Positions 23,109-34,837 of a stretch of DNA of 64,000 nt are shown here, one piece after another; position 1 is the stretch's first letter, and the number at the start of each line of letters is the position of its first letter. The stretch is from NCBI GenBank assembly GCA_002914845.1, contig JXTC01000169.1:554057-618056 (forward strand), given 5' to 3'. The DNA comes from Trema orientale (lineage: Eukaryota > Streptophyta > Magnoliopsida > Rosales > Cannabaceae). The notes below the pieces were generated by a model, which had not been told where the DNA came from, did no database searches, and was given only the letters and a program-made list of their open reading frames with translations. The position numbers were made by a program, and so were the translations under genes.

Positions 23109-25852
23109 CTAGGATTTCCCGGCAATCAATGAAGATCTTTTCCTCATGTACTGTGCTCCATATGCTATGGTTGAACCCACAGTTGTTGAAGCCACCAAAC
23201 AACTGCACCAATTTGAGGAAATAATGAGCTCTCAATACAAATAAACCAAAGAAAGTCTTCGAGTGGCAAAAAAGGAAGTTGTGGCCAAGTCACCTCAAGT
23301 ATGTGATGTAGGACTGAGTTTCTTGCGTTCCAAACTCCGGTTGTAGAAGAGCCCCAGCTACTAAAATCAACTGGAAGACCGTGTTGAGCTGTCACCAAGT
23401 AGTATTTGTCAGTGATATACAAGAGTTTTGCATCTCATCCAAACATTAACCACAAACCAAGCTATTACATTTAACAATACAGAGTTCAAATTTTCAGTTG
23501 TTGCTACTCTAGTTTCTATCTAGCGAAGACAAAGTAATTGCAAATTTGATAATTATAGGATAACAAAAAGGCAAAGTAACCCCATCCCCAGGGGTCCATA
23601 GATGAAAATGTTTGTAATATTCTGAACCATTCATGAACATAACAAGCAAGTATGATTAAAACATTTATAGTCCCNNNNNNNNNNNNNNNNNNNNNNNNNN
23701 NNNNNNNNNNNNNNNNNNNNNNNNNNNNNNNNNNNNNNNNNNNNNNNNNNNNNNNNNNNNNNNNNNNNNNNNNNNNNNNNNNNNNNNNTTATTGGACAAA
23801 TTTCACAATTTATCTGAAGAAAATAGTTCGAATACGAAACTAAACATCTGATAATTCTAGGATAATATAATGTGAAAGATTCCAAGAGTGATATCAAATA
23901 ATTAGTGACCCTACGCACTATATAAATACGGGGGAACTGAGGAAAACAATTCCTACCTTGCTAATAAAGAGTGGCTCGACCTTTTGGGGCTGGGTCCCAT
24001 CAAGGTTAAAAAAATCAAACCAGCTTTTCCACTGAGAAGAATTAAACAATGCGAAATCCAGCTTTTAGCTTGGCGACTGACCAAGTTTGTCAAAGGCTTT
24101 CACATACCAAGAAAATGAAAAAGGAAAAGAAAAAAAAATCCATAATTAAGTTAAATTTTGCATATTCACCTCCCAGCCCAGGCTACTGGCTCTTTGATAT
24201 ACAGCACCACCAATGAGGGCAACATCTCGAAACACAACTAGTCCAACAAGTCCAGCTTCATAACCCAAAGACAATGAGTTAATTTTCTTACTCTAATATA
24301 AATAAAATATGAATGAACAGAACAATAAGCTTATTCTATCATTTAGATTAGTTGCACAGCCATATAAGATAAACATATACGCTAACACACACATATGACA
24401 TATCCAACAGCACACCAGAAACTCAAATTGAACCACTTACGGTGAAGAAGATCCTGATGTACCATTGCCAAAGCAACACATCCAATAAGAACCTTTACCA
24501 TGTAAAAACGACAGATTAGTAAAACATGTATCAGAGCAATGCAGCCATAAATTTACACCAGAAACACTAAGCTTACTAATTGAACAAAGGTTTATCATTT
24601 ACCTTGTCAGCTAATGGATCAAGATAGGAACCAACAACAGATTTAATCCCCATTTTCCTGGCCATGTACCCATCTAGCTACACAATGCAATAACGAGTAT
24701 CAAAATCTTTGTTGCTTTCCACATTCACCATCTCATTATCCACGTAATATGAATAGCCATTTAGCCGTTTGAGCTAATCTCAAATGGTTTGATCCGGAGT
24801 TCAAGTTCCCGTAAACGTATCTAGTGTGTGTGTATATATATATATATGGGAGAACTGCAAAAAAATGCCCTCAAATTAAGTATTATGCAATTTAAATCTT
24901 GAAGATTAGATTTTGCAAAATAATAGAGATTAAGAAATCCTGAAAATTAATACCCAGAACTGATTTTTTAACCAATTTTAGTAACCAAAATATATATATA
25001 TATTTTTTCCATTAAAACCGGATTAATCCTTATTGTTCTCAAAATTATTTATTGTTCTCCTCAAATTTGAGGATATTATCATCTTTTATCAGTTAAACTC
25101 AATGTATTAATTTTCAGAAATTCCTAATATGGTAAAATTTACTGAGTCCAATTAAAATTGGATAACACTCAAACCTCGGCGTATTAATACAAATCTCTAT
25201 TGCATTCATACCCAGTCGGTTGCTCCAGAAATTGCCAAACCCACCAATGCAGAACCATACCACTCATTCATAATCATCCTGCATAATGCAATTAATTAAG
25301 CTTCTCAAAAAACCCAATTAAAAGGGGAAAAAAACTAGTGATGGAAAATGAAATGTACCATCCAAGTATAGGACCGGAGATTAACCGGCTCATGGAGATC
25401 ACGTTGGGCCAATTGACAAAGCTATCCACAAAATCGCCGGTCCACCGGTTCGAATCGACGGCATCGGTCCCGAACCGGCTCGACGAAACAGAAACGAATT
25501 CCAAATTGAGAGGAAAGCTGGGGCGCCGCCGAAGCAGATGCAGATTCAACGCTTCAATTTTGCGGCGAACGACGCCGTTTCCGCGGAGGTAGAGAGGGGT
25601 GGCGGACTGGGAGAGCTTCCATGGCTGAGAGGAGAGGAAGAGTGGGCCCTGAAGTGGGGCAATCCAATTGGACAAAGGAGAGAGGAATCTAGACGAAGAC
25701 TGAGAAGGGAAGCGAAATAAGGGGTGGATCAGGGGATTGGATAGAGCGGCGTGAGGTGGAGCCGAGATCGAGAAGGCTGTTGTGGCTGTAAGAAAGCTTC
25801 TCGAACTTTTGGGTTTTCTGATAAGAGCCCTGAGGGACCCGTAGATCGCCAT
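23109..25852 (-). CDS. CLS: cardiolipin synthase (CDP-alcohol phosphatidyltransferase), mitochondrial, 8 exons, 345 aa
   Basis: It makes cardiolipin from CDP-diacylglycerol and phosphatidylglycerol in the mitochondrial inner membrane. Exons: 25359-25852, 25212-25278, 24603-24677, 24441-24492, 24170-24255, 23957-24031, 23294-23388, 23109-23202; all phases agree (1038 nt). Exon 1 encodes a long Ser/Arg-rich transit region followed by the plant CLS motif [16 protein letters not shown]. The CDP-alcohol phosphatidyltransferase signature DGx2ARx8Gx3Dx3D is complete across residues 189-211 (D189, G190, A193, R194, G203, D207, D211) within exon 3. Downstream come [31 protein letters not shown] and [10 protein letters not shown], as in Arabidopsis CLS (341 aa from memory). 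The 114-N gap (23675-23788) falls in intron 6, so coding is not affected. Intron 2 holds a family B MITE. The start is the first Met of the conserved MAIYGSLR. Confidence 0.95.
23675..23788. other. assembly gap (114 N)
   Basis: This run of N lies inside intron 6 of the cardiolipin synthase gene. The real length is unknown. Confidence 0.99.
24848..25180. mobile_element. TIR MITE, family B copy 2 (inside CLS intron 2)
   Basis: It is collinear with 13229-13578 over its whole length: GAACTGCAA start, 'caatttaaatcttgaagattagattttgcaaaataat'-like blocks, and a 'ttaattttcagaaattcctaat' block near the end. It lies wholly within the intron, away from both splice sites. Confidence 0.6.
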
Positions 25853-25982
25853 TACTGAAGCATCCTCCTGTGGTGGTGGTGTTCACTAGAAAATGGGGAA
25901 GAAGAAGGAGTGAAAAGGAAAGAACTTTTTTAGGTTTTGCAGAGGTTTAGCTTTTGGGCCTAGTCGACACGAAAGCTTGAAC

Positions 25983-26434
25983 AGGAAAAGTTCACAGATA
26001 CCCGTTTTCAAACCATATGTCCATCAATACCCGTTTTTATACCCATTTTTGGAGAAATGTAGACCACTACTATTTTACGTATGAAATCTAGACCATAGTA
26101 TACATTTAATGCATTAAATATATACCGTGACCTACATTTCATATATAAAAATTATACTAAAAATTAGCACATATTTTAAAATGTATAGCATAGGTCAAAT
26201 TTATAATGAAAAATATAAACTGTGGTAAATATTTATATTGTAAATATATATCGTTCATGTTTTGCACATAAAATGTGTACTTCATGCATAAAATTTACAT
26301 TGTAAATGTGGACGACTCATATTTCACATATAAAATGTGGATTATAAGAACGGGTATTTTTGAAAGAAAAATTAAAAATGAGTACTAATGAAAATAAATT
26401 TTAAAAATGAGTACTAGATGTAAATTTCTCAAAG
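25983..26434. mobile_element. probable degenerate TIR MITE upstream of CLS
   Basis: The left end (AAAAGTTCACAGATACCCG, then a TTTTCAAA block) is loosely mirrored by the reversed right end (GAAATTTACATCTAGTACTC, then TTTTTAAAA). The middle repeats 'catttcatatataaaa' and 'tatattgtaaat' variants. Non-coding; element ends uncertain. Confidence 0.4.
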
Positions 26435-27088
26435 TGAACGTGTTAGGCTTAAGTGTTTCTACGTGGTTTTTTCTCATAAGGCTTGAGGCCCAATAACGCG
26501 GCACAAAAAAGACGAACTTTGATTTTTTATGGTAATTTTTCAATGAAATTGAACAATCCTAAATTTGAAATTATTTGCTAAATTGCAGTTTTAATTAGAA
26601 AAATACTATTTTTTCATATTATCTCAAGTAACTAAAATGGTTACCCCCATGTAACGCAACTTCTTATCTCGAGTACATTGAAAAATATTAATTTTGAAGA
26701 AAACGTGGTATTGTTATAAATATTTATTAAAAATGTAACTTTTCTAAAATATTTTAAAAAGTGATATTTTTCTAAATCAATCAAAGGATTTTTAAAAAAA
26801 TTCGGCTTATACGAGATTTTTCAATTTTTGGTACTTTAGGCTTGGAATTTTATAATAATTCCCACGAAAAATAGTCACATGGCATAAACCCAGGGCCAGG
26901 GTTCAAGCCCAAGGCAAAGAAGTTTAAAAGAGAAAACTACACATGATGTCCCTTTTGGGAACCTAACATAAGTCTATGCCTCTTTTTAAAACTTGTAACT
27001 TTTATATCCCTTTTTAAAATGATTAGAGTTGCTTTGACTATTTTACCCTTATTTCATCTCTCTCTTCTCTCTTAGGCTTTCCTGCAAG

Positions 27089-27651
27089 TAGGGATGACAA
27101 TATAACCCACGGTTATGAGTATTCGTGATTATCCAATCTGAACAGGGAGAGGAAAAACTGCTCAAGCGGGAAAAATGACTAGGGCAGGGAATAACTTTAC
27201 CGTTAATATGTGGCTATGGTGCAGAGATGATATTAGCATAATCCGCACCGTACCCGTCCCGATATTTATATTTATATGGAAAAATTATTATATATATAAA
27301 TATATATTTAATTTTACACTATTTATATTCTTATATCTTTGGTAAAATAATGAATTTAGAGAGTTATATGTACTTATATATTTAAATTTTAGACTTTGAA
27401 AGTTATTAGTATATTATTGTGTTGAATGTTTTGTTGGTTATAAAAAGGATTTAGTATTTTCATCTTAATTTTTAATATTTTATCATTATCAATGAGTAAT
27501 GAGTAACCACAGTTTTTTCCGTTATCTGTTGGTTAATACACGGACCCTTCTCACATAATAATTAATGAGGTGAGTATGACATTGTAAATGGCTTTCGGGG
27601 ATAGGGATGGTAGCTGAAAAATCGTCTCTGATTTGCTTGTTGCCATTCATA
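27089..27651. mobile_element. hAT-type MITE, 563 bp
   Basis: It starts TAGGGATGACAATAT and ends TTGTTGCCATTCATA, an imperfect inverted pair. The flanks CCTGCAAG (27081-27088) and CCTGCAAC (27652-27659) make an 8-bp target duplication with one mismatch. The interior is AT-rich and non-coding. Confidence 0.7.
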
Positions 27652-27733
27652 CCTGCAACCTCTCAAGCTATACCAAAATGACGCCGCTAGAGACATTCTG
27701 AATGGTAAGACTCTCGATCTAGTCAAACAGAAC

Positions 27734-28332
27734 TAGGAGTGTGCAGAAAAACCGCTAAATCGATCAAATCGACCGTAACTGAAAAATAAACCGAAACTGA
27801 TAAAATCAAAAATCGAAAAAACCAAAAAGTAAAAAAACCAACGTTGTTTGGTTGATTTTCCTTTCAATTCCAAACCGACGGAACCGATACTTTAATTTAT
27901 ATATCTAAATCTATATTTATCTACTTAAATTTTCATATTTATGATTTTATAGTTATTTTGTACTTCTATTTCACAAAGTAGTTTTAGTTTAAAGTTAGAA
28001 CATTCTTTAAAAAAAAAAAAAACACAATAATTTTTTTTTAAAATATTCTTTTTTAAAGGTTTAAATCGTAAAACCGACCAACCGAACCGAAAATTTGACA
28101 GAGTAAGCCAAAAAAATCGAAAAAATTGACAAAACCGACCGACCATTTTTAAAATTAAAATATTTGATTTTTTCGGTTAAAAACTGACCAAACCGACTAA
28201 ATAATCGGTCGGTTTTTTTATATATTTTTTTAGTTGGTTGGTTTTTAGTTTGAGCCAAAAAAAATCGAAAATCGACCAGTCGATTTGATAAGTCTAAAAA
28301 AAACTGACCAGGCCAACCGATGCTCACTCCTA
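27734..28332. mobile_element. hAT-type MITE, about 600 bp
   Basis: The ends TAGGAGTGTGCA and TGCTCACTCCTA are inverted repeats (11 of 12). Just inside, both arms carry AACCGA/CGGTT-rich blocks (many 'aaccgac' on the + strand, 'tcggt' facing them). The 8-bp flanks do not match well, so the target duplication has decayed or the boundary is slightly off. Confidence 0.6.
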
Positions 28333-28383
28333 ATTAGAAACCAAGTATGTGTGATGCCAGTGCTGTGACTGCGAAATCACCAT

Positions 28384-28656
28384 TTAGCCCAAGCTCCTTG
28401 CATCAATTCCCAAAATTTCGTCCATCTTCTCATCCATGCTCGTTAAACCCTGAGGTCTAATACTAACAGGCTTTTTCTCCTTCATCTTCTCCGACAAGAC
28501 ATCATCGGTGAATCCAACCGGAGTAATGAACTCCTTGCCGGAAAGATCTGAGATGGAGCTGGATGAGCCAATCCCCTCCTTCATTTTAACCCGATTTTCC
28601 ACTCTTCGCTTCTTCGATTCACTACTAAGTTTTCTATCATTTATATTTTTCCTCAT
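28384..28656 (-). CDS. unidentified small ORF, 90 aa (possible gene fragment)
   Basis: I do not recognise the product. The ORF is charged and Lys/Glu-rich. It begins with a basic segment (KKRRVENRVK), then a Ser stretch (GSSSSISDLSG), a central EFITPVGFTDDVLSEKMKE and a tail MDEKMDEILGIDARSLG. Its base composition is richer in GC than the AT-rich repeats on both sides, which suggests real or once-real coding DNA. It sits between a MITE and a degenerate tandem array. No intron signals or neighbouring exons were found, so it may be the end exon of a gene or a retrocopied fragment. Confidence 0.35.
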   Translation of the reverse strand: MRKNINDRKLSSESKKRRVENRVKMKEGIGSSSSISDLSGKEFITPVGFTDDVLSEKMKEKKPVSIRPQGLTSMDEKMDEILGIDARSLG

Positions 28657-28929
28657 TTCCTTTTTACTTTCCTATTGAGATATGGTTAAATGTTTTGATA
28701 TGGGTAAGTTAGTAGTTAATGTTTAAACTTCGTAAAACTATAATATTGTATTAATTGTACTCAAAACACCAATCATGGATTCATTACAAGAACTAAAAAT
28801 AAAATCTTGATAATCAGCGGTGGAGAACTTTAAAAGTAACTTATTAAATTATGGAATTTGGTTGGTAGTTACAGTATTCTATTAGCAAATTACCCTAAAA
28901 AGTGAAATAACATTAAGTTATTTACCAAT

Positions 28930-29255
28930 AAAAATCAGTATATAAATGGCATATGATGTTAGATTAATGCTATCAGTGTTACGTTAGTGATTTACTTGTA
29001 GAAAAAATGGTTGCAAATCAGAATATATTATTGTTTTAGGGAAAAAGAGAGAAAAAATGATAGTAAATTAGTGGTAATGAGTGATTTACTTAAGGGAAAA
29101 AAAATAGTGGTAAATTAGTAGTACATGAGTGATCTACTTGAGGAAAAAAAATGGTAGTCAATTAATGATATATCAATAATATACGTGATTTAATTGAGTA
29201 AAATGGTAGTAAATCAATAGTATACGAACAATTTACTTGATCTACTAGAAAAAGG
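28930..29255. repeat. degenerate tandem array, left part
   Basis: Units of about 60-70 bp built on 'gatttactt-ag-gaaaaaaaatggtagtaaatta' recur about five times. The array stops exactly where the solo LTR begins, and related units continue beyond the LTR. Confidence 0.5.
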
Positions 29256-30920
29256 TGTTGAAAATATGCCCTACAAAGCAGTTTCTTTGTTTGGCATTTT
29301 AAGCGATGTTTATTAGATTTAAGTGTTATCTATTTATTGTTAATAAATTCCATATTATGTCCCAATTATATACATATGATGTTTATGTTTTCTATTATGC
29401 AAACGTCTAAAAGTTTCCATGACTAATAATGAGTAATAAAGAATTGTTCGTGTGAAGTGTTCACATGTAGGAGACTGAATTCTTTATTTCATTATGTCTA
29501 AATTAAAAGTTCACATTCTGCAAATAAAGATGGAATATTTTATTTTGCCATAGAATGTAGTATTGTCTATTTCAACGAGATTGATGAAGTCTTCAATCAT
29601 CGAAGTGTCTAACTTTGGATAGAAACACTAGTGCGTTATAAGAAAGTTATAAGTACATTGAACTGGACCAAGTGAAAATAGAATTTGAACTTAAGTGCCG
29701 TAACTCAATATTCTATCTTTCACTAATCTAGCACTATTACAAGATTACCTTAACTCTAGTAATTGTCGGACTTGTATTCATAAGTTTTATCTTTTTGACT
29801 TACTAAAAGACTAGTTCTGATTATATAGTTCGAACTCTGGTATCTTGGAAGATAAGATTTGTGAATTAATGAGAACGCCCTTCATGATTTGGACACTATG
29901 CATATAATGTCACTTTTTGTTTTTTTCAAGAATTTGGATAATAAAAAACTAGGCGCTAGGTATTCACTTTATGAATTTGACTGTGTTTGTATGGGCAGTT
30001 ACAAATACCGTAGTCAATTATTATCCATTAGATGAAAAATGACAACTCAAAGGTAAATATGTACTAAAGGGATAATACGGTAATTTCACCTCACTAGTAT
30101 GGCATTGCATCGGGGGTATATCTGTAGGTATAATATATGCTAAATGGATCGAGTTAATTAAAGTGTTAATTAGCTTCACAGAAAATATGTGACATTTAGT
30201 CTAAGAGTGCAATATTGGGCCTATAGTGGAGTGCCCCAATATTAATGGACAAGGCCCAATCATAATTAAGAATTAATTATGATTGTGGATAGTTGGCCCA
30301 TTGGAGTTTAGACTATTTGGATCTATAAGGTCCCCTGTCTAGCTCACACATAGCCCAATACTAATTGAATGGTCAGTTGAGCCCAATAAGCCCATTAGGG
30401 TTTACATCACTCTAATACTTAAGAGAAAAGTTCTCCTAAGTCTCGGTACAGTTCCACATGCCACTCTCAGTCATAGTGACTGTAGAAAACGTGAGACACA
30501 GAGAAAAAAAGAGAGTGAGAGAATCGAGCCACCGTAGGAGAAATCCCGAACTCGTTCATGGCCGCCGAGGGAGAGATACTATGGCCGTAGATATGCAATC
30601 AAGGAGAAGGAAGAGCGTCTTCTGGATCGTCCGCTCATCTCTCGTTGGGAATCAAGAAGGTGCCCACACACTGGATCATTCAAGGGCTCCAGAGAATAGA
30701 CGGAAAGGCTCAATGGTTGTGAAGTGCTTCTAGGTTTTATCTAAACCAAGATCCATGAATTGATTTATGTTAGATCAATGATCCTACGTTTTTGTTTTGT
30801 AAAGTTTCAAGAAAAATTTTAAAATACCTATTCCGCTGCGTTCTTGATTTGTTTACAAAACCGCGGAAATCGTTTTCGGAAAAATCGTTTTTCGAAATTT
30901 ATTTTTCGAAATTTTCATCA
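29256..30920. mobile_element. solo LTR of a Copia-like retrotransposon, about 1.67 kb
   Basis: The left end TGTTGAAAATATGCCCTA resembles the TGTTGGAAATATGCCCTA start of plant Angela/BARE-type Copia LTRs, recalled from memory. The right end TTTTCATCA mirrors TGTTGAAAA (TG...CA, 8 of 9). The flanking 5 bp are AAAGG and AAAAG, a near-match target duplication. Near 30830 lies TTCCGCTGCG, a motif often found near the 3' end of Copia LTRs. There is no gag-pol or second LTR, so it is read as a solo LTR. The ORF at 30458-30733 lies inside it and is not a host gene. Confidence 0.6.
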
Positions 30921-31760
30921 AAAAGAAGATTAAAGTAATACTAGTCATAAATAAGTAATATACCATCTTATAATAGTAGTAAATAAATAATTTATTAGGT
31001 ATATAATAGTAAATACTTCGTCGTATTTAAATAGAAAATTTTTCAGAAATCATTGTTAATAAGTGATACATCATTTTATGATAGTGGTAGATACGTAATT
31101 TATTAGCGGTTTAATAGTAAGTATATTATTGTATATAAGTGCTAATTTATTTTTTAATGTTGTAGTAAATAAATAATATAACAATTCATAATAGTGATGA
31201 AAAAGTAATTTATTAGGGGTGTAATAGTAAATAAGTCATTGTATATAAATCAATGATAAAATTTTTTTTGAGATCGTGGTAAATAAATAATATATCAATT
31301 TATAATAGTAGTAAATAAGTAATTTACTAGCGGCATAATGTTAAATATCCATTGTATATTAGGAATAAATTTTTTAAGGTCATGGTAAATAAATGATATA
31401 GTAATATATAATAATAGTAAATGAGTAATTTACCAATAGCACAATGGTAAACACACGTTGTTAGAACTAAATAAGGGTTGTATTTGTTCATAAAATTAAA
31501 AAGGGATATGTATTAAAACTAACCATCAAAAGATTGGTATTTTTGTGCAAACTCCTAAAATTTTTAAGTCATAGTAAATAATTAATTTATCAAGGTTATA
31601 TTGGTAAATATAATACCGTCTATAAGTGATAAAAATTTTTAAATCATGGTAAATAAATTATATATCACCTCTTAATAGTGGTAAATAAGTAATTTTCTAG
31701 GGATATAATAGTAAGTACAAATCACTAATATTAAAAAATAGATATATTTATTCATAAAAT
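30921..31760. repeat. degenerate tandem array, right part
   Basis: Units of about 105-120 bp carry the pattern 'tggtaaataaatnatatancantttataatagtggtaaataagtaatttactagnggnataatagtaaat'. About six or seven copies are visible with indels and point changes. Stops occur in all frames. Confidence 0.6.
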
Positions 31761-31954
31761 CAAAAAGAGATATCTACTAAATCATACCTTCAAAAGTGGG
31801 GTATTTTTGTTCAATCCCAAGTTAAAAGTCAGTTGCTCAGACCACCGAGTAGCGTGTCTAGTGATGTAAGGTTGTGGTCACATGTTCGAGTGCTATGTAA
31901 GCTTCTTGGGCCTTTTAAATGAGGCTAAATAGCAGAACAAGTAGCACTAGTACC

Positions 31955-32598
31955 TAGGGGTGCTCATCGGTTGGAATCCAACCTATTTTAGCTATATTTC
32001 ATCCAATCTAATTATAGGTCGGTTTTAAGAAATTACTATCCAATCCAATCTAATCTACTTATAAAAGCTGATCCAATCTAATCCAGCTAACAATTAGATT
32101 GGATCGGTTTTTTTAATCGGTTATGAGCAAAAATTTTTGAAGATTTTTTTTTTCTAATATACTTCAAATTAAAAGAATAAAAATCAAAATTTATATAATA
32201 TAATAAAACTCTAGAGTCTCAAACTCTTGGCCTTTTTTCAATTTACTTCTAAGAAGAGGTAGAAAATGAGGGAAAGAGATGAATATACTACTTAGTTGAG
32301 ATAGAATGTTTATTTAATTTAATGAAATATGGTCTATATTAAGAGATACACAAGCCAAAAATAGAAAAACACTTGAATATATTTATTTTTTTAATTTATT
32401 TAATATTAATTAGATTAGTTCACTTTTAATTAGATTTTTTACTATGAGATTCGCCAATCGAACCAATCCAAATTAAAATCCAAAATTTAACATTCAATCC
32501 ACTCCAATTGTAATTGGATATCTAATTTTTGACAATTGAATCGGATTAGATTGGATTGGCCGGTTTAATCGGTTTAGTTTGGATTTTGAGCACCCCTA
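31955..32598. mobile_element. hAT-type MITE, 644 bp
   Basis: The ends TAGGGGTGCTCA and TGAGCACCCCTA are perfect inverted repeats over 12 bp. The flanks CTAGTACC (31947-31954) and CCAGTACC (32599-32606) give an 8-bp target duplication with one mismatch. The arms contain 'ccaatcyaatc' and 'gattggatcggtt' repeats in opposite orientation. Non-coding. Confidence 0.8.
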
Positions 32599-33031
32599 CC
32601 AGTACCGTTGTCTTCTTTATACGACATTGTTTTATTTATATTTTAGCACCAATTATGGTGCTTATCACGAAAAGTATGGATCTAATATAGATTGTCAGAT
32701 CTAAGCTAAGTTACATTTATTAATTCGTAATGGACTGGAATAAAAATAAAATTAAGAAATTTCTTTTCTCATCATGTTGCGTATATGGAACATAAGTTTT
32801 GACGAATCCCTTATATAATTAAGTAAAAATTATGAAGAAATGACTTAATTTTAATTCCTCTTTATTCATCCCATACTATTTCTCTTAGAGTTATTCTCAT
32901 TACAGATTAGTAAATATGCGTTTAGTATACACAAGAAGAAAAGAAAAAAAAAAAGGAAACCTAGGAGTGTAGACTGCTCCTCTTGTTGTAGGCTGAACCT
33001 ATTGCTACTACTATGCCTTATTTACATTTTG

Positions 33032-33560
33032 TTAGGTCATATTTGGTACGCCACATTATATTGTGATGTATTATTCTATTACAATACTATGTTTGGTTTT
33101 GCATTGTATTAAAATATTGCATTCAAATTACTTTTTGAAAAATATCATTTTAAAAGTTAATTAGAAAAATACCACTTTAAAAAAAATTATTTAGTAAAAT
33201 TCCACTCTAAAATTATGACTTTCTAAATGTTATTTTTTAGAAATATCATTTTTAAAAATTATTTAGAAAAATACCACTTTTAAAAGGAATAAAGTGATGT
33301 GGGAGAAAGGAATGAGAGAGAAAGGAATGAGAAAGAAATTAAGCAAAGATCAAGTAGTGAGGGAGAAATTAAGGATAGAGAATATTGTACAATACTATGT
33401 TATAATGCAAATTTTTTTTTCGTATTAGATAATACTCTTCATATTATATTAAATTTTGATGTGATATTAAATAGTATAATACGAAAGTATTATCAAATAC
33501 ACTATTGTGTTTAATTAGTACAATACAAAGTGCTTATATAGTATACTAAACATGTGCTTA
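33032..33560. mobile_element. TIR MITE, family A copy 1
   Basis: It is collinear with 62381-62967: 'gatgtattattctattacaatactatgtttggttttgcattgtat', then repeated 'attatttagaaaaataccactttt', 'gggagaaaggaatgagagag', and 'tgtttaattagtacaat' near the end. The ends are loosely inverted ('atatttggtacgcc' against reversed 'atgtttagtatac'). Non-coding. Confidence 0.6.
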
Positions 33561-34356
33561 GATTCTTAATAGAGGGTGACCGTGGACATGCTGAATTGCT
33601 GAGACGAGGAAGTGTCGAATAATGGAGGCATTTTGAGCTCCAAAAGCAGGGCAACAGGCTGAAGGTCTAACAAACTTGAGACACAAGGAAGCTCAACCTA
33701 AAAATTCACTTGCATAAATAAAATTCAAACTCCCTTACTAGAACTGAACTCGTTGGTTTTTAGTACTCTTGTTTTCTGTTCTCTTAAAATATTTAGAGAT
33801 AAAGTGCTTGTGATCGTGGAAGTCACTATGAATAGGTTAATGAATATTGCTAGAGCCACTAAACTTTAATGCTGGTAGCAATTGCTCATTTGAAGTAATG
33901 CAGCACTAGGTTACAATATAGTACATTGGCCACGGTTGCAACTAGTTTACAACTAAATTTAATGGCAATATTTTGGTTGCGTTGTTGGTACAAATCTTAA
34001 AGGAGTCGGAAAAATATTGAAACCCCGAGTCCTAAAATTACAATTGCAAGCGTTTTCAAACACAAAGTTTCACGCTGATGATATAATAACAGTAAAACCT
34101 TTTGTTTTCGTTTTCTTTTTTGATGGAAGCAAACGTTTTACAAAGATAAAAATGTAGATACACATTTTTTGCACATAACAAGGTCGTACAAATGGATCAC
34201 CAGGACTAAATCTTCAACAATCTAACTGCCACTGAATCCTTGTAAAGAGATCAGCAAAGACTCCAACCTTTATTAATGGTGACGACCCGAAGAAGAGAAG
34301 GAGAGCTTATAATAAACAATCAATGATCTTAATCAGCTCTCTGAGGACACCACATT

Positions 34357-34714
34357 TTAAAGCTCGAAGTTTCTTATGTCATCTCTAAGAATTCTGTAAC
34401 TGAAGCCTGGAATCCCATCCAGCCTATTTCTCTCCTCAACTTCCGAAGCGGAACATATGCTTGGTATGAAACTCCGGGACGAGCCTCTATGTTTCTTCCT
34501 CCTCCATGTCGTGATCATCAAGAACCTTAAACTGGGCCAAGANNNCACGGGTAGAGCTAGTAGTAGAAGCCATGTCCAGAATCTGGGGCCCTCTCGCTTT
34601 GCGTGAACTTCCGTGGCGGTCTAGCTCAAGCTTGGTGAAATACTCAATTTCCTTCCTCACAAGCGATCCTACGGTGCCTCTAGTACCTATTGCTATTGGA
34701 GCAGTTGAAGCCAT
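34357..34714 (-). CDS. small plant-specific protein of unknown function, reading frame split at a 3-N gap
   Basis: From the Met at 34714 the frame reads MASTAPIAIGTRGTVGSL, then VRKEIEYFTKLEL and a Ser/Arg-rich linker to the NNN at 34543-34545. Read on in the same frame, it ends 18 codons later. In the frame one step over, it stays open from the gap through RGSSRSFIPSICSAS and RLDGIPGFSYRILRDDIRN to TAA at 34357. I recall short uncharacterised plant proteins with this GTRGTVGSL start and GIPGFSY end but can give no function. The N count need not be the true length, so the simplest reading is one gene of about 118 codons, not a real frameshift. No intron signals are needed. There is no signal peptide or membrane segment. 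Confidence 0.55.
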
Positions 34715-34837
34715 GTTTTCAGGGAGCTTGGTGGTTGAGCTTCTGGCTTTATATTGCATTGTTATTATTATAATCACCCAGTTATGATAATTGAAGATGA
34801 CGTAGGAGGCTTCAAGGTGAAGAAAGTGGTGGTCCAA

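Noticed and set aside
30458..30733. 91-codon ORF inside the Copia-like LTR
   Set aside because: It lies fully within the solo LTR, is Arg-rich from GA-rich DNA, and has no relative I recognise.
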